64,000 bases of DNA, from positions 23,516,430 to 23,580,429 of the forward strand of contig CM077826.1 in assembly GCA_039720395.1 (NCBI GenBank), read 5' to 3'. Made by a program: the position numbers and the translations under genes. The notes beneath the pieces are model-generated. The model was not told the DNA's origin. It did not search any database and worked only from the letters and a program-made list of their open reading frames with translations. Shown here in pieces: positions 22,928 to 35,080 of the stretch (positions are counted from its first letter, which is position 1; every line of letters starts with the position of its first letter). This DNA is from Liquidambar formosana (Eukaryota > Streptophyta > Magnoliopsida > Saxifragales > Altingiaceae).

Positions 22928-25715
22928 TGTGAACCCCGGAAATTGGGCCCACGAGGGATTGAAAAGAAAGTGGGTTTGAAAAAGAAAAAGGAAAGGAGTC
23001 GCCACCTTATTTTTTAAAGGAAACAAGGAAAACCCTAAAAATAGTTTGTTTTAGGAAAACAATTTGAATGACTCCATAAAAAAGGAAAGGCAAAAACCAA
23101 TCTTTTGAAAACCAAAGAAATCGGGGATTCGGAGGCTAAGTTATGACATGGGAAGGTTCTAGGCAAAGCCTATAGGCACCCATGTCACCCTTTCGGTCTC
23201 TCAGTTCATTTGGGCTAAATTAAAGTCTTTCCATACAAAAATCAGCAAGTATATCATCACAAGAATTGCATGCATATCATATATTTCATTCATCCATCCA
23301 TGCATAATAAGCAAATAAAAACATAAAATAAAAAGAAGAAAAGAAAACATAAATAAACCTAGGATGCTTGGATCCTAGAACGGACTTGAGCCTCACGAAG
23401 AGCGCCTACGTACCATGTAACGAAATACATGGATCAAAGTCCACGTAGTTCGATTAGAACTAAGGTTAAATCCTAATACAAACCTATGGTAAAAACCCTA
23501 GGTTTCCTTATTTGATCAAAAGAGTTGAATATGATAGAAAGTTTGATTTTAGGAAAGAAATCCACAAAATGGAAACTTTAATAAAAACCAGAATTTTGTT
23601 GGTTAAGGAAACCTCTAATTAAACCATAGGATCATATTAAAAATTAACCCTAAATAGGGAGAAGAGAATGAGTTAAGAAGAAAGGTGAATTGGGGCACCT
23701 TCACACCCACTTACCTGAGCGCAATTAGCTCCAAGCATTTAGCCATTTCAGACATAAGCAGCCCTATTTGCCATGGGACAAATACCACACCTATTTGCAC
23801 CCTTACAAGTGCTCAAAACCATGCAAAAACACTAACATGCAAATCTGGACAGAATAGTATTATGACCTAAAATCATCCACTAAGCATGCCAATAGCAAAA
23901 ACAGCGAACAATAATAAGTCCTAACATATTCCTAGAACCATATCATGCATAAAAACCCTAAAACATACTAACATGCATGCAAAACTATCATGTTTACTCC
24001 ATATGAAAAACATATACAGCAAACACGAAGAAAAACCAAATAAAAAAGTCTACTTTATCATGCTATATGAAAACAAACACGAAACAATGACTCTAAAACC
24101 CTAAACTCACAAATATGCTTAAAAACATACAAAACATACTTTAATCATGCTAAAACCAAACTAAACAGAAATTAAATCATGCATATTAACTAACTAAAGC
24201 AATATAACATGATGAAAATCCTAACTCTAACATGCAATGACACTAATCCTAACACAAGGACAATAGGAGCACACGAATCATAACTATGCATTAAAAACCT
24301 AAAGGACAGCCCTAAAGCATGCTAAACAGTAGATAAAAAATAGATATTCCATGTATATTAACTAGCTAGAGTGTTAATACATGATAAAAAAGTCACCTTT
24401 AACATGCAATAAGCCTAACCCATATGAGAACCTAGTTTAAGCTTGAATAGAGAAGGAGAATACCTTAGGAAGGGCCTTCCTTGCTGCTGTATGCAATTGT
24501 TCGTGGCTCCTCAGGTCTTTAGAGTGAATCAAACCAACACGAATCCTCCTCTTTGTCAAAGTGGTATCACAGCAAAGAGATCAAAACTCACTCAACTTTG
24601 AAAAGAAATAGAAAACAAAAAGAGAACAAGAGAAAAGAAAAAGTGATTCTCGTCACTTTGCAGCAGCAGCAACTTCAATCGCGTTTTTGGGTATGAAAAC
24701 GTTGGATTTGGACAAAGCTTGTGAAATACAAAGTTGTAGAGAATTGAATTATCTTTCTAACAAGACCAATTTCATCAAATTCTGACTTCGGATGAAAAAG
24801 TTATGATTAAAATACGACTGCTGGTTTTCAGAAAATCTGCTGCTGAATTATGACGAATTTCACTCCCTCCAAACCCTCTTCTCCTCTCCCTTTGTTTAAA
24901 GACATTAAGAGAGTATTTATAGCTGAAATCTGGAGTTTCCCTTTCCTTCCTGGACTAGGTTTCTTTGGAGAATAATCAAAAGGTATTTTATAATGATAAA
25001 AGACTTCTAATCTGAATAGGAAAAGGAAATTGTCTTTTATAAAAATTGGGAGACTGACCGCTAACACGCATGCACATGTATCGTATGTGCGTACACACAC
25101 TCATCACATACGTACACGTGTTAGTGTCATGATAAAAATGGCTAATTTAATAAAATAATTTTCTTTTCATTTTAACCAAAAATCTCATGCTGTGATTCGC
25201 ACTAATTCTTCAAGAATAATCCGTAAATAACCACACTAAACTCATCATCAGGCTATATCAAAATTGAACTTCATGAAACACTTTTGAGGGTAAAATGATG
25301 ACTAATGAAAGTCAATTTGAAAAGATTTGGTTGGTAATTGTGAGTCAATTAGAGCTAACCCAAGGAAGGGTCAATTAACCAACTTGAACTACATCGAGCC
25401 ATTTTAATCCCGAGCCATTGACTTACCAAATTGACACCTAGAAATACCTCATATGCATCCATATGAACTCCAATTGACAATTTGGAGATCATTCCAAGGT
25501 CAAATGAAAAGTTTGGGACTTAAAAGACGATTATGCCCCTCAAGTCACAAAAACTCTTATTATCCCTCAAGATCAACTCCAATTTGAACCAAAATTCATA
25601 TCCATTGTCCTTGTGACTCTAGAAAACTAATGCAAGTGACTAGACTCAAAAACAAAACAAAAACATGCATGAAATGATGAGCCCTAATAAGGTGGTGCAA
25701 AAATGGGGTGTGACA
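22928..25715 (+). mobile_element. Solo Tat/Ogre-like LTR (2.79 kb) with target duplication
   Basis: It starts TGTGAACCCCGG and ends GGGTGTGACA. CTAAC (22923-22927) and CTAAT (25716-25720) flank it as a 5-bp target duplication with one difference. It carries the family block GGAGTCGCCACCTTATTTTTTAAAGG near its 5' end. No internal region or second LTR is attached, so it is a solo LTR. It interrupts the SIRE-like element between its ORF relic and 3' LTR. Confidence 0.85.
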
Positions 25716-25877
25716 CTAATGTTCATGCAATATGACAATTAAACGATGATATCTTAAATCATATTGCTCAATATGTTTAAAATTGGCATAATCAATACCA
25801 TGCATGTTGATAGGGGGAGCCTATTGCTTAAATTTATATATTTGTTCCTATATCAAACATCTATGGATTGTCATCAT

Positions 25878-25892
25878 AAAAAAGGGGGAGAT
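25878..25892 (+). other. Polypurine tract of the SIRE-like element
   Basis: AAAAAAGGGGGAGAT directly precedes the LTR start at about 25893. The combination of a GGGGGAGAT tract and an LTR opening with TATTGG...TTTTGATGAT is typical of SIRE/Maximus Copia elements. Confidence 0.75.
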
Positions 25893-27267
25893 TATTGGCC
25901 CTAAATGGTTTTAAACCCCATGATTTTGATGATAACAATACATAATAAAATGTTCAAAAACTAATGAGCATCTAAGTGTCATTAAAGACATGTATCAAGG
26001 CCAATGTATGCTTCAAGAATCAAGGATCAAATTGCAAAAACGAATACATCATCTAAAGCATAAAAGCCAATGAAATCATAGCACTTGAATCTATCCAACA
26101 TTCAAAAATGATAAAGCAAAATAACAAGTCAAGATGTGAGAATATTAGGATTTAAATGTAAGATTAATTTCAATATTTTCTCACACAAGTTTAAGGGCTT
26201 AGGATCATGCTTATCTCTTTAAGATTAAGGCCTAAAATGACTCATTATGCTACCAAGACTTAGCGCCAGAATGATATACACTTAAGTCTTGAAACATGTA
26301 TTTTTAGATGGTTGAAAATACTATTTCAACGGGCTGAAATATACTTACCTGAAAGTTCAGCTCTCTAGAATTTACAGATAGCTCTTTGAGCCAATTGAAA
26401 GAGCACTTTGAGACGGCTGAAAGATAACTTTAAGATGGCTAAAAGTCCTAAACAATTGATCCAATTTATGACTTCTCTGGAATTTTTAACAACCTTCTCA
26501 GACAGCTGAAAGGGAAGTTTCAGACAATTGAAAGTATGTTTCAAACGGTGGAAAGTATGTTTCAGCCGGCTGAAAGTCTCGGTCTAACACATAATAACTA
26601 GTTTTTAAAACGGTCTTTTGAGCATTAAATGCCCACCAAACAAGCTTTCCCGGTATTTATTTCTATAGAACGATCATATTAGATTCTTAGGCTATTTATA
26701 CACCACTTGAGCTCATTGATGAGCATTCATTGAGATCAAACAATAAAAATCACTATCATTTACTCTCAAGCCCTAGAAATATTTAAGTAAGCATTTATAA
26801 TGAAATCAATCATAGTTGAATGAGCTTTCAATTCAATGTTATCTACTCTTTGTGAGAATTCTTTGTATACAAACAATCAACAAATCATCTTGTATTCAAA
26901 GGCCGGGTTGTGTGAACCCTAGATTTGAAACTCTTAAAGGGAGCTTTGTGCAAGTGTTAGTGAAGAACACTTATGGTTGTATAAAGGTTTGATCTCCACT
27001 TGCAAGGAGATTGGTATAGTGGATTGGTGAATTCTCAAGCAAGCTCTTGAAGCGAGGATGTAGGCGGAGAAGCCATATCTCGTTAATATCATTTGCAATC
27101 CCTTTATCTTAATCTCTCTATTGATTCTCTTATTGCTTGTTCTTGATTTTATTTTTACTTGAAATAAACTGATTTTTAGATTGCATTAGATTTTATAGTT
27201 AGCCGAAAATCCTATTCAACCCCCCGCCCCCCTCTCTCTCTTTTAGGGTTGTTCACTTAAGACAACA
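25893..27267 (+). mobile_element. 3' LTR of a SIRE-like Copia element
   Basis: It begins TATTGGCCC, has TTTTGATGATAACAA at about 25931, and ends near GACAACA at 27267. U3 holds several copies of a motif related to CAGACGGCTGAAAG (26300-26580), one of them a perfect 16-bp palindrome at 26560-26575. A TATTTATAC run near 26693-26701 may serve as TATA box. It belongs with the ORF relic at 21087-22730; gag, pol and the 5' LTR are not in the window. Confidence 0.7.
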
Positions 27268-28291
27268 CTTTTTTATTAAGCTGTCACATACATGGGCTTT
27301 CTCATTTGCATATTGTTTGTGTGAATTACCTATACGCATATAGCCAAAAAAGTTGTCATTATTTTATTTTGCTCCAAATGACTACCAAAATCTAAAATAC
27401 CTATGAATGAGGAAAGTGGCTGAACTTATTTCCAGATTTTAGAATATAAAGACAAGAAATGTGAATTTTTCATTTAATAAATACAAGAACTTTCAGGAAA
27501 AAGTTTAAGCATAAAATGAAGATATATGTTTTCAAGGGATTAACATGTCAATTGTTTGGGGGTCCAAAGACAAAAAATTAATTTCAGTGGGGCTTTTATG
27601 TGATAGACTTATGGGATCCAAGATAAATAGAAAAGGACTTGCACATGTTTTTTGGGCCCCCCATGGCCCCTGCCAGCCTTCCCCTCTGCCTATGCATATG
27701 CCTGTACGTTCAATTTATGTACCATGTTAAGCACATGACTACCAAACTCCTTTTGTTTGGTATTACATTGAAATTGGTCACTAAAAGATTACTTCCCCCA
27801 ATTGTTTATACTTACAAATACAATAGTGATACATATAGGAGAGCCAAAAGAGCGAAAGAAAAACTTTGAGAATCTGCTGAGCATGTCATAGATTTTTTGT
27901 AATTTTGTAATTTTAACAACTTATTATATTGTATTAAATTGCGTAAAATTTGATGGATTGATTGAAAAGGATGTGGAGAACAAGGTTTTTTCTTTTTTTT
28001 TTTTTCTTTGGGTGCATAACAAATAAAATATTATTAAAGTAAAAAAAAAAGTGAAATCACCTGAGATTTGACGTGGAGTGGACGATAACCTTTCTAGTAT
28101 TTCAAGAAATTAGTTAGGCTAAAGATTTAAATAATACTGTCAGTAAAAAGAAAAATAAAAAAATGATAGAGGCTCAACTATGACTGATGAGGCAATAATA
28201 TATTATCAAAATTCAAGAAGCAGCAAAAAAAAAGGGGGGGGGGGGGGGGGGGGGGGCAATGTAGATTTGACTTCAATTGTGGATCTTATTA
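27268..28291. other. Intergenic, no gene recognised
   Basis: The sequence is mostly AT-rich. A CCATGGCCCC...CCCTCTGCC stretch lies near 27660-27700. T- and A-runs occur at 27983-28004 and 28043-28052. A run of 23 G lies at 28234-28256. The short open frames here have no recognisable motif. Confidence 0.6.
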
Positions 28292-28562
28292 GCATCTTCT
28301 AAGGCGTAAACAAAATCAAGTCCCCCCCCCAAAAAAAAAAAAAAAAGTTTACTCCAACTGGCTAATACTAATTTATTGCTTTAGGTAAGATAAAACTATT
28401 TAAAATGTGAGAAGAACACATGCGCCTTGCATCTTCTAAGGCATAAACACAAAATCAAGTTTCCAAAATAATGGAAAGTCAAGTTTACTCCAGCTGGCTA
28501 ATACTAATTTATTGCTTTAGGAACAATAAAACTATTTAAAATGTGAACAACACATGCATCTT
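28292..28562. repeat. Local tandem duplication, about 137 bp
   Basis: 28292-28428 and 28429-28562 both start GCATCTTCTAAGGC and end ACACATGC..CTTGC, sharing a block near ACTGGCTAATACTAATTTAT. The first copy carries a poly-C/poly-A run at 28322-28346 that the second lacks. Confidence 0.85.
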
Positions 28563-28677
28563 GCACTTCGGCATGCAATGCCATTCACCCATAAAATGCT
28601 AACATATTACTGTAGTTATTACAGATGCCACCTCAACAGCAAGAAGTCAACAATGAGAACGGATTAGACTGTGCAAA

Positions 28678-28797
28678 TGGGATATTATATTTGCCAACGA
28701 GCTGTAGCTCAGATGGCACTGGGTGGGATGGGACTTGGGTTAGGTGAGGGGTTGTACTCCCCTCCATGTGAACCTCAAAAATTGGGATATTACATTT
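28678..28797 (+). mobile_element. tRNA-derived SINE with target duplication
   Basis: A body of about 90 bp (28693-28782) is bordered by 15-bp direct repeats with one difference (TGGGATATTATATTT at 28678, TGGGATATTACATTT at 28783). It contains TAGCTCAGATGGC (28705-28717), which fits the pol III box A consensus of tRNA genes, and ends with a short A run. No box B is seen, so this is a 3'-shortened copy or an unusual family. It is not a functional tRNA gene because there is no anticodon arm or acceptor pairing. Confidence 0.7.
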
Positions 28798-31232
28798 TTC
28801 ACTCTTCAAGTTTAATTCATTTTACTTTATTTTCTTCGCATGCAAAGGAATATTGTCATTGATTTTATTTATTTTCTCTGTATGGAAAAATTTATAATGC
28901 CATTCTTATAAAATATATGCATAAAAAACAAAATTATAAGGGGGTAAAATTGAAATGGATCTGAAATTCAAGTTAAACCAATTCTTCAATACTTAAAAAG
29001 GGGTTGAATAGGTATTTTAAAATTTTCTTACCAAATATTTACTTCTAGTAAATTAATCCCCTAACCAAATTCCATCAACCATGCATGCAGCAAGTACATA
29101 CAAGTATATTAAAATAATAATTAAAAGGCACGAGATTTTTATGTTGAAAACCTAAGGCAGGAAAAATCAAGGGGCATCGTCTAATTGAAGCAAATTCACT
29201 ATGAATGCAATGAGTATAATACACACTTACAGACCCAAAAGACTCATTTAATTGCCTTCACTCCCACGATCCATCAATCAATCTCCATCTTCACGGTTTC
29301 AGAAGCATCCAACCCCTTTCATAGCGATTCGCAAACCCACAAGCTTGCAAGCTTGTTCTTTGTCTCAACAGTCTCACACCCACTCAAGGTTGTGATTAAG
29401 ATATGGTTTGAATTGTCTGTAGAGCATATGAGTGAAAAATTTAGATTAAAGTGCTTTAGAGATTTGGAAAGATAACAAACCATGACAACCTAATTGGGGG
29501 AAGTTTGCACGTACACTTTTTTCTATTGAAAGAACTTTTATATATAGAGTCTAAGTGACACCAAGAGAAAGGAATCAAAAAAAGAACCATATAGGAAGGT
29601 TTTTATAAAGTTGAAAACTATTTTTTATGAACCCCAATTGATACGGATTCAAGACCAATTGATCCGAGGGTGATAGTGTTGAAATAGACATTCTAGGCAG
29701 TTACCGATTGATTCGGGGGTGACAGAGTCTATTAGGGTACTTATTGAGAGCACTACCCATAGATCTAGGCATGATCGATCCATAGTGTCCAGAATATTTC
29801 TAATAGCTTCTGAAATACCACAAATCAACTGTAAATCCATCTAGTCACAAAATTAAGTTTTTAAAAACATTTAACCACCTAAGGTATAAGGTAACTAAAG
29901 TCTCTTAAATACTTTCCTAGAGGATGAGTATGAATTGCATAACCACGAAATCTTCATTGAATGCAACTTTGCAGTTTCACATGTCTTCGAACAATATGTA
30001 TAAGTCGACACAACAAAATACTTTGGCATGCAATTTGCCAATACTAAAACATGGACTTTATTGGATCAATCTTAAAAAGAGAAAATTATAAAAACTCACG
30101 TGTCGTTATTTTTACGATTTGTTTATAAGAAATTGGATTTCATAATTTATCGGTGTCAGAAGTGCTCACCTCTTGTATACTTTTCGTAAACATTTTGCTA
30201 TGAACTTTTGTTTGGAAAATAGGTATTTTCTACACGTCAAGATTTTCGTCCTAGACATTTTCTGTGTCAGGTATATATATATGGACTACGGGTCCACGGC
30301 TATGCTAAAAATGACGCGCCATCACTGGGCTGAGCGACCACGGCACTTCCATCAGGTGGCAACCACAAGTCCCCTACACTATTCCAAATCCATGGAAATA
30401 TCAATCTACTCTTTTTGATCTCGCTCTCTCTGTACGTATTCTCTCAAATCCAGGAACTAGGATTCGCAGTGGAGCGGTTGTTATTTATTAAAAAATACAA
30501 GTTTTCAATTAAATGTTCAAAATGAGCGATTGTTATTTATTGGAAAAATGTAAGTTTTAGATAATTAAATAACAATTAGTCTCAGATCAATTTGATTATT
30601 GGTATAAATTTTTTAAGTGAGAAGGTTATCTAATCTAATAATTGGTTTTAAAAAACTATGAGTTGCGAATAAGAGTTTTGGAGTTGCATCAAGTGCACTT
30701 AATATTATAAAGCACCCCAATAATCCTACATAATTTGGTTTATAAGAGGAAAAAAAAAAAAAGCCCTAAACTTTGTTTTTACTTTTTAATTTTATATCAG
30801 TTAGGCTAGTAAACCAACTTGGAATTCTTAATCTTTACCTTTTATGTATCTTATAAAAATTGTAAAATCTCTCGGTTTAATTCATAATTTACTCATTTTA
30901 TTGAGGATAACCCCTGTGCTTTGAGTCTAATTAACACACTGTCATCCCACCAATGTTAAGATTCACTGGTATTCTTAGTAGAATGGTTGACAAAACCATC
31001 AACCCTTGTCGTCTAGCTAGTGGTGGGGCTTGGGATTGGAATTGGGATTCTCCCTTCCAAAAATATATATATATATATGTTAGAATAAAAATGGTCAACT
31101 CAATGGGCTTAACAAATAAACGAAATGATGGAACTACCCTTTCGCCGAAATGCATTGTTTAGCACCACTTGAAGTAAAGTTACTCATACAAGCAGCAGCT
31201 GAAACGGTGCATGCAGCCACTTGTGCGGAGGT

Positions 31233-31270
<38 letters not shown>

Positions 31271-31553
31271 AGCTGCTCTTCCAAGATGAAAAGTTGAACA
31301 GTCAAATGGATAAAAGAAGAAAAAGAAAGCAAATGGGACAAAACTTGGCTCTTTACACGAGAGCAGCTATTACAAGATGACGAGTCCCCTTATTTATCGA
31401 CACGTGTCTAACATATCCTACAACTTACGTGATATTTCAAAACAATAGAATTGAAAAACCGTCTTCGTCGATTCAGTGTGAGGACTGAATTAGTTCTCTT
31501 TCTTATTTGAACTGGTTCTCTCATTCTCTGGTTAATAACTCATTGGCAACTAA
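28798..31553. other. Intergenic, decayed repeats only
   Basis: No host gene is recognised. A stretch near 29118-29180 (GGCACGAGATTTTTATG...) resembles LTR sequence of decayed Copia elements; this is a weak call. Two imperfect units occur at about 30470-30570 (GTTGTTATTTATT and GATTGTTATTTATT). A GA microsatellite lies at 31237-31269. Short open frames lack motifs. Confidence 0.55.
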
Positions 31554-31741
31554 GTGTTTGTTTGGATGAGATTTTGGGAGGTCCAAAATCTCTTTAAGAG
31601 TGTTTGGATAAAAAATGAGAAAAGTAATTGTAAGTCCAAAAGAGATTTTGAGGCTAATTTATTCAAGCTGTCTCCCTCTGATTCTGATTCAACTTCTGAT
31701 TCTATTTCTGATTCTACTCTAAAACTATTCCAAACAGACAT
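31554..31741. mobile_element. Small MITE with TAA target duplication
   Basis: This is a 188-bp segment with imperfect terminal inverted repeats (GTGTTTGTTTGGAT at the left; ATTCCAAACAGACAT at the right) flanked by TAA on both sides (31551-31553 and 31742-31744). A 3-bp TAA duplication suggests the PIF/Harbinger group, but the terminal repeats are short and the class is not certain. The middle has (TCTGAT)-like repeats. Confidence 0.5.
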
Positions 31742-32079
31742 TAAGATTCTTCTGTCTACACAGTATACTTTGGCAAATAACAAATGTTGGCTAACTACAT
31801 TTTCTTCTCCTTCTCAAATGTCCGAGTTTTTTTTCTCTAAATAATATTGTTTTAATAAATTAGCTTCACTCTAAGTTAATTATAAATTTTTTTCTTATAA
31901 TGAGTGTCCTTATATCATATTATCTGTCATGTAATTATGTGGGTCCTATATGTGCAAATTACACTATGAAACCGTCACTTTGAATAATGGTTTTACTTGA
32001 AAAAAGAAAAGAATTTTTTTAGCACCACAACCTTTCCCATTTTTCTCACACACGTCCCTAAACACCTTCTTCACACACC

Positions 32080-32080
<1 letters not shown>

Positions 32081-32125
<45 letters not shown>

Positions 32126-32257
32126 CTTCCTCCTATCCTCTCACAGAAGTCATCTGTAAAAAGAAAGAGTAGCCCAACACCCCCCCCCCCCCCCCCCCAA
32201 TCTTCCTCCTATCCTCTCACAGAAGTCATCTGTAAAAAGAAAGAGTAGCCCAACACC
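32081..32257. repeat. 42-nt poly-C tract and 76-bp tandem duplication
   Basis: A run of 42 C at 32081-32122 is followed by a unit starting AATCTTCCTCCTATCC and ending AGTAGCCCAACACC plus a second C run (32123-32198). The unit repeats at 32199-32257 without a third C run. The proline-rich open frame across it is a by-product of the C runs. Confidence 0.85.
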
Positions 32258-32722
32258 GAGCGGCTACATTTAAAGGAAGGAAAGAAAGGAAGAAAAATGA
32301 GTACATAACTTTTAGCAGGGAGCAGTGACAATAGAATATCGATCATAGCAAATGTAGTTACTCTCAAACAGAAAAAGAAAAGAAAGAAAGAAATGGGGAA
32401 AAAAAGAAAGGAAAAAAATAAAAACAAAATTTTAAATTGGAATAAGCATGCATAGATTTCTCACCATTCTTGCCATTGTAAAGAAAAGCAAGTACACTAT
32501 CATCGCAAACATTTACTGACCAGACATAAAGGTATGAGAGCTTTTTTAGCTTTCCATGAATTCTTTGCCTCTTTGGTCAAAGTTGACCAGCAAGCCACAA
32601 ATTAAAAACAATTAATGTGTTGAAAAAATTGAATTTATGACCACATAAACCATGGATGAAATAGGACAAAGAAAAAAAAAATGTAAAAAGATCAAAGAAG
32701 AAAAACTATAGATGGAGGCTAG

Positions 32723-33798
32723 CTAGGGATGGCAATTTGGACCCGCCCCATATGAGCCCCGTCCCGCCCCGCCCTCATAGGGGTGGGTTTTTTGGAATTT
32801 TTTCTGTTCTCAGTTCGGGTATGGGTTAAGTTTTGAAATTTTCAACCGGTTCAGTTCGGGGATGGTATTTACTAGTCCTGACCCGTAGAACCGAACCGAC
32901 CCGCTTATCCTTTTACAGTTTTACCCTTCCTTATATATATAACCTAAACTTTTCCCCCCAAAAAACCCTAGCCGCATTTCTTCCTCGTCTCTTCCCTCTT
33001 CAGTCCCTCACCCACATACCCTTAAGTCCCCACCGCCGGTGGCTACCCTCACGGCGACTACCCTCACGGCGGCATGGCCTCCCCACGACCCCACCCTCGC
33101 CTTACACCCCTACTCTCTCCTTCCTTCATGCTGCTCGCTCTCTCCCTCCCTCATGCAACACGCTACTCACGAGTCAGTGGAGTCACGAACCAGTCCCCAT
33201 TGCCGGCGACTACCCTCACGGTGGCACAGGAGTCACAGACCTCCCTTATGCAGGCAGTAGTCCCTCTCCCTCCCTCACGCAATTCCTCAACGACGCAGTA
33301 GATCTACACTAGATCTACACCAGTTCAATGTTTCTCACCTTCTACCAATCACTCTTGTAAATCGGTAAGCCTTCATTCTCATTTTCTCTTTCTCTTTCTC
33401 AACTAAACCTTCAGTCTATTCTCTTTCTCAAATTGCAATTGTATTTTTGAGTTGTGATAATTAATATTAATTGCAATATATATTTCTCAAATTTCTTAAT
33501 TGCTCAAATTTCTTATTAATTGCAATATAAATGCTGTCATTTGGGCATGGATTCATGAAAATCATAATGGAATTTTTGATGGAAATGATAAGGGAATTGT
33601 TGTTGGCATGGCAGGGGCTGGAAAATTTTTTTGGGCAGGGCGGGGGGATGGTTTTCTTAGAAAACCATAGGGTCAGGGATGGTTATTAGGTTCTTCACCC
33701 CGCCGGGTTTAGGGGCGAGTTTGGGCATAGGTTTCATTGAGTAGTTCGGGGATGGTATATGGTCGACCCACCCCCGACCCGCCCCATTGCCATTCCTA
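32723..33798. mobile_element. Non-autonomous DNA transposon, about 1.08 kb
   Basis: Terminal inverted repeats TAGGGATGGCAAT (32724-32736) and ATTGCCATTCCTA (33786-33798) enclose sequence rich in CCCGCCCC near the left end and GGCGGGG-type runs near the right end. ATGGAGGCTAG occurs on both sides (32712-32722 and 33799-33809), an 11-bp flanking repeat that would suit a Mutator-like element; the terminal repeat also resembles hAT-type ends. The interior has an open stretch (32833-33312) rich in proline, serine and arginine that may be captured host sequence; I do not recognise it. Confidence 0.7.
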
Positions 33799-33809
33799 AT
33801 GGAGGCTAG

Positions 33810-34700
33810 GATCGTTGGAGAGCAGGGGAGAGAGAGGGGTACTTAGGGGTGTGGGGAGAGAGAGAGACCTTGAAATGTGGGAGATTGAGAGAAGAGAGCC
33901 TAGGGAATATATTAAGGAGGTTTTGGTGCAAAAGTAGTTTTAGTTTTTTTTTTTTTTCCTTTTTAAGTGAAACCATTATTTTGAATGATGATTTCATTGT
34001 ATAATTTTGACACACGGACTTACATAGTTACATGGCATATGATATGATATAAAGACACCTATTGTGAAAAAAAAATTTGTAACTAACCTAGAGTGGGAAT
34101 AATTTTTTAAAATAGCATTATTTAGGAAAAAAACTCCAAATATTGCAACCAAATTTGGTAAGATGGCCTAAGGGACATCATTTATGAGCTCAATTCAAAT
34201 ATAGACTTGTCATGGAATTAAAAATAGCTCAGTTTCAGAGGATGTAACCAAATAATTACGGAGTAAATAACTTTGCGCAGAGGGTAGGTGGCAACAACGC
34301 TGCAAATTGGCAGGCATTAATTAATGTGGAAATCATGGTATTTAGCATAACAACCTTCAGTCAGAACATCTAGCTTGTTGCATAACCTTATTTTCTGATC
34401 AGCAATGAACATTATTATATTGATTTAGAAAACTAAAAATTGAAAACCGAAAACCAAAATACAAACACAACAAAGAACTCAAGGCAATGAGTCCCAATAT
34501 TAAGGAGCGGATTTTGCATGGCTATCTTTGAAGTTGAATTCAAAACACGTACAATTTCTGTAAAAAAAATTAAACATTTTTTTCCTTTTTTGTGGAGATG
34601 AAGATGGATGACCGGTGTTAAGTTATTCAGCAGAAAAGAGAACCGGCCAGGGGGAGAGAATAAATTCAATAGAACAATTGAACAGTTCTTTGGTTTAATT
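33810..34700. other. Upstream region of the cyclase gene, no gene recognised
   Basis: GA-rich repeats (33826-33866) are followed by AT-rich sequence with T and A runs. The minus-strand open frames here lack recognisable motifs. Confidence 0.5.
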
Positions 34701-34709
34701 CTATTGTTT

Positions 34710-34715
34710 CACGTG
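34710..34715 (+). promoter_or_regulatory. G-box CACGTG
   Basis: This perfect palindromic G-box lies about 165 bp before the TATA box, a position where bZIP and bHLH (MYC-type) factors act in plant promoters. Jasmonate control of triterpene synthases through such sites is known in several plants; for this gene it is inference. Confidence 0.45.
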
Positions 34716-34873
34716 AGTAACAGATGAGGTGGACATGTGTCAACTGAAAAATGAGCGCCGTGGTGTACGGAGGTCCACGGAGAAAATAATAAAATAATAG
34801 TCCGTATTATATATTGTTGGCTTTTTTGTCTTTTTGTTCTTTTGCTGCGTTATTGTTGGCTTCTTTAGATCTC

Positions 34874-34881
34874 TATATAAA
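34874..34881 (+). promoter_or_regulatory. TATA box of the oxidosqualene cyclase gene
   Basis: TATATAAA is the best TATA match upstream of the cyclase. It would place the start of transcription near 34905-34912, in CA-rich sequence followed by a pyrimidine-rich leader typical of plant 5' UTRs. Confidence 0.55.
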
Positions 34882-34904
34882 TGGAGAACTTCGCCTACGA
34901 AAGG

Positions 34905-35080
34905 AAATACCATCAACTCAGCAGGCACTCAAAACCCAAACCTCTCTTCTCCACTCCACACAACCAATTCTAAACTGGTGTCATTCTGACAAGTGTAACA
35001 AAATGTTGAGTGCCGTAAAGTTGTAACGGGTTTTCTTGCGAAGTGTACCACTGGATTCGATACCGTCCATATCCGAATAG
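34905..35080 (+). other. Probable 5' UTR exon
   Basis: This runs from the inferred transcription start to a possible donor at 35081 (GAATAG/GTATCT). It would join an acceptor at 36394 (TTATCAG) twelve bases before the start codon, so the 5' UTR would contain an intron of about 1.3 kb (35081-36394). It contains a 7-codon upstream ORF at 35003-35026. The boundaries are inferred and need transcript evidence. Confidence 0.4.
35003..35026 (+). promoter_or_regulatory. Upstream ORF of seven codons
   Basis: ATG to TAA within the inferred 5' UTR exon, encoding MLSAVKL. If the exon model is right it would be translated before the main start and could lower cyclase translation. No conservation is known to me. 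Confidence 0.35.

Noticed and set aside
28693..28782. Functional tRNA gene
   Set aside because: Only box A is present; there is no box B, anticodon arm or acceptor stem, and target duplications mark it as a SINE.
29185..29475. Small host gene of 96 residues
   Set aside because: No motif, no splice or start support, in a region of decayed repeats.
31997..32248. Proline-rich protein-coding frame
   Set aside because: The prolines come only from the poly-C runs and the frame spans a tandem duplication; there is no start context or homology.
32833..33312. Host protein gene of 159 residues
   Set aside because: It lies wholly inside a DNA transposon with inverted repeats and flanking duplication; the composition is low-complexity and two other frames are equally open.
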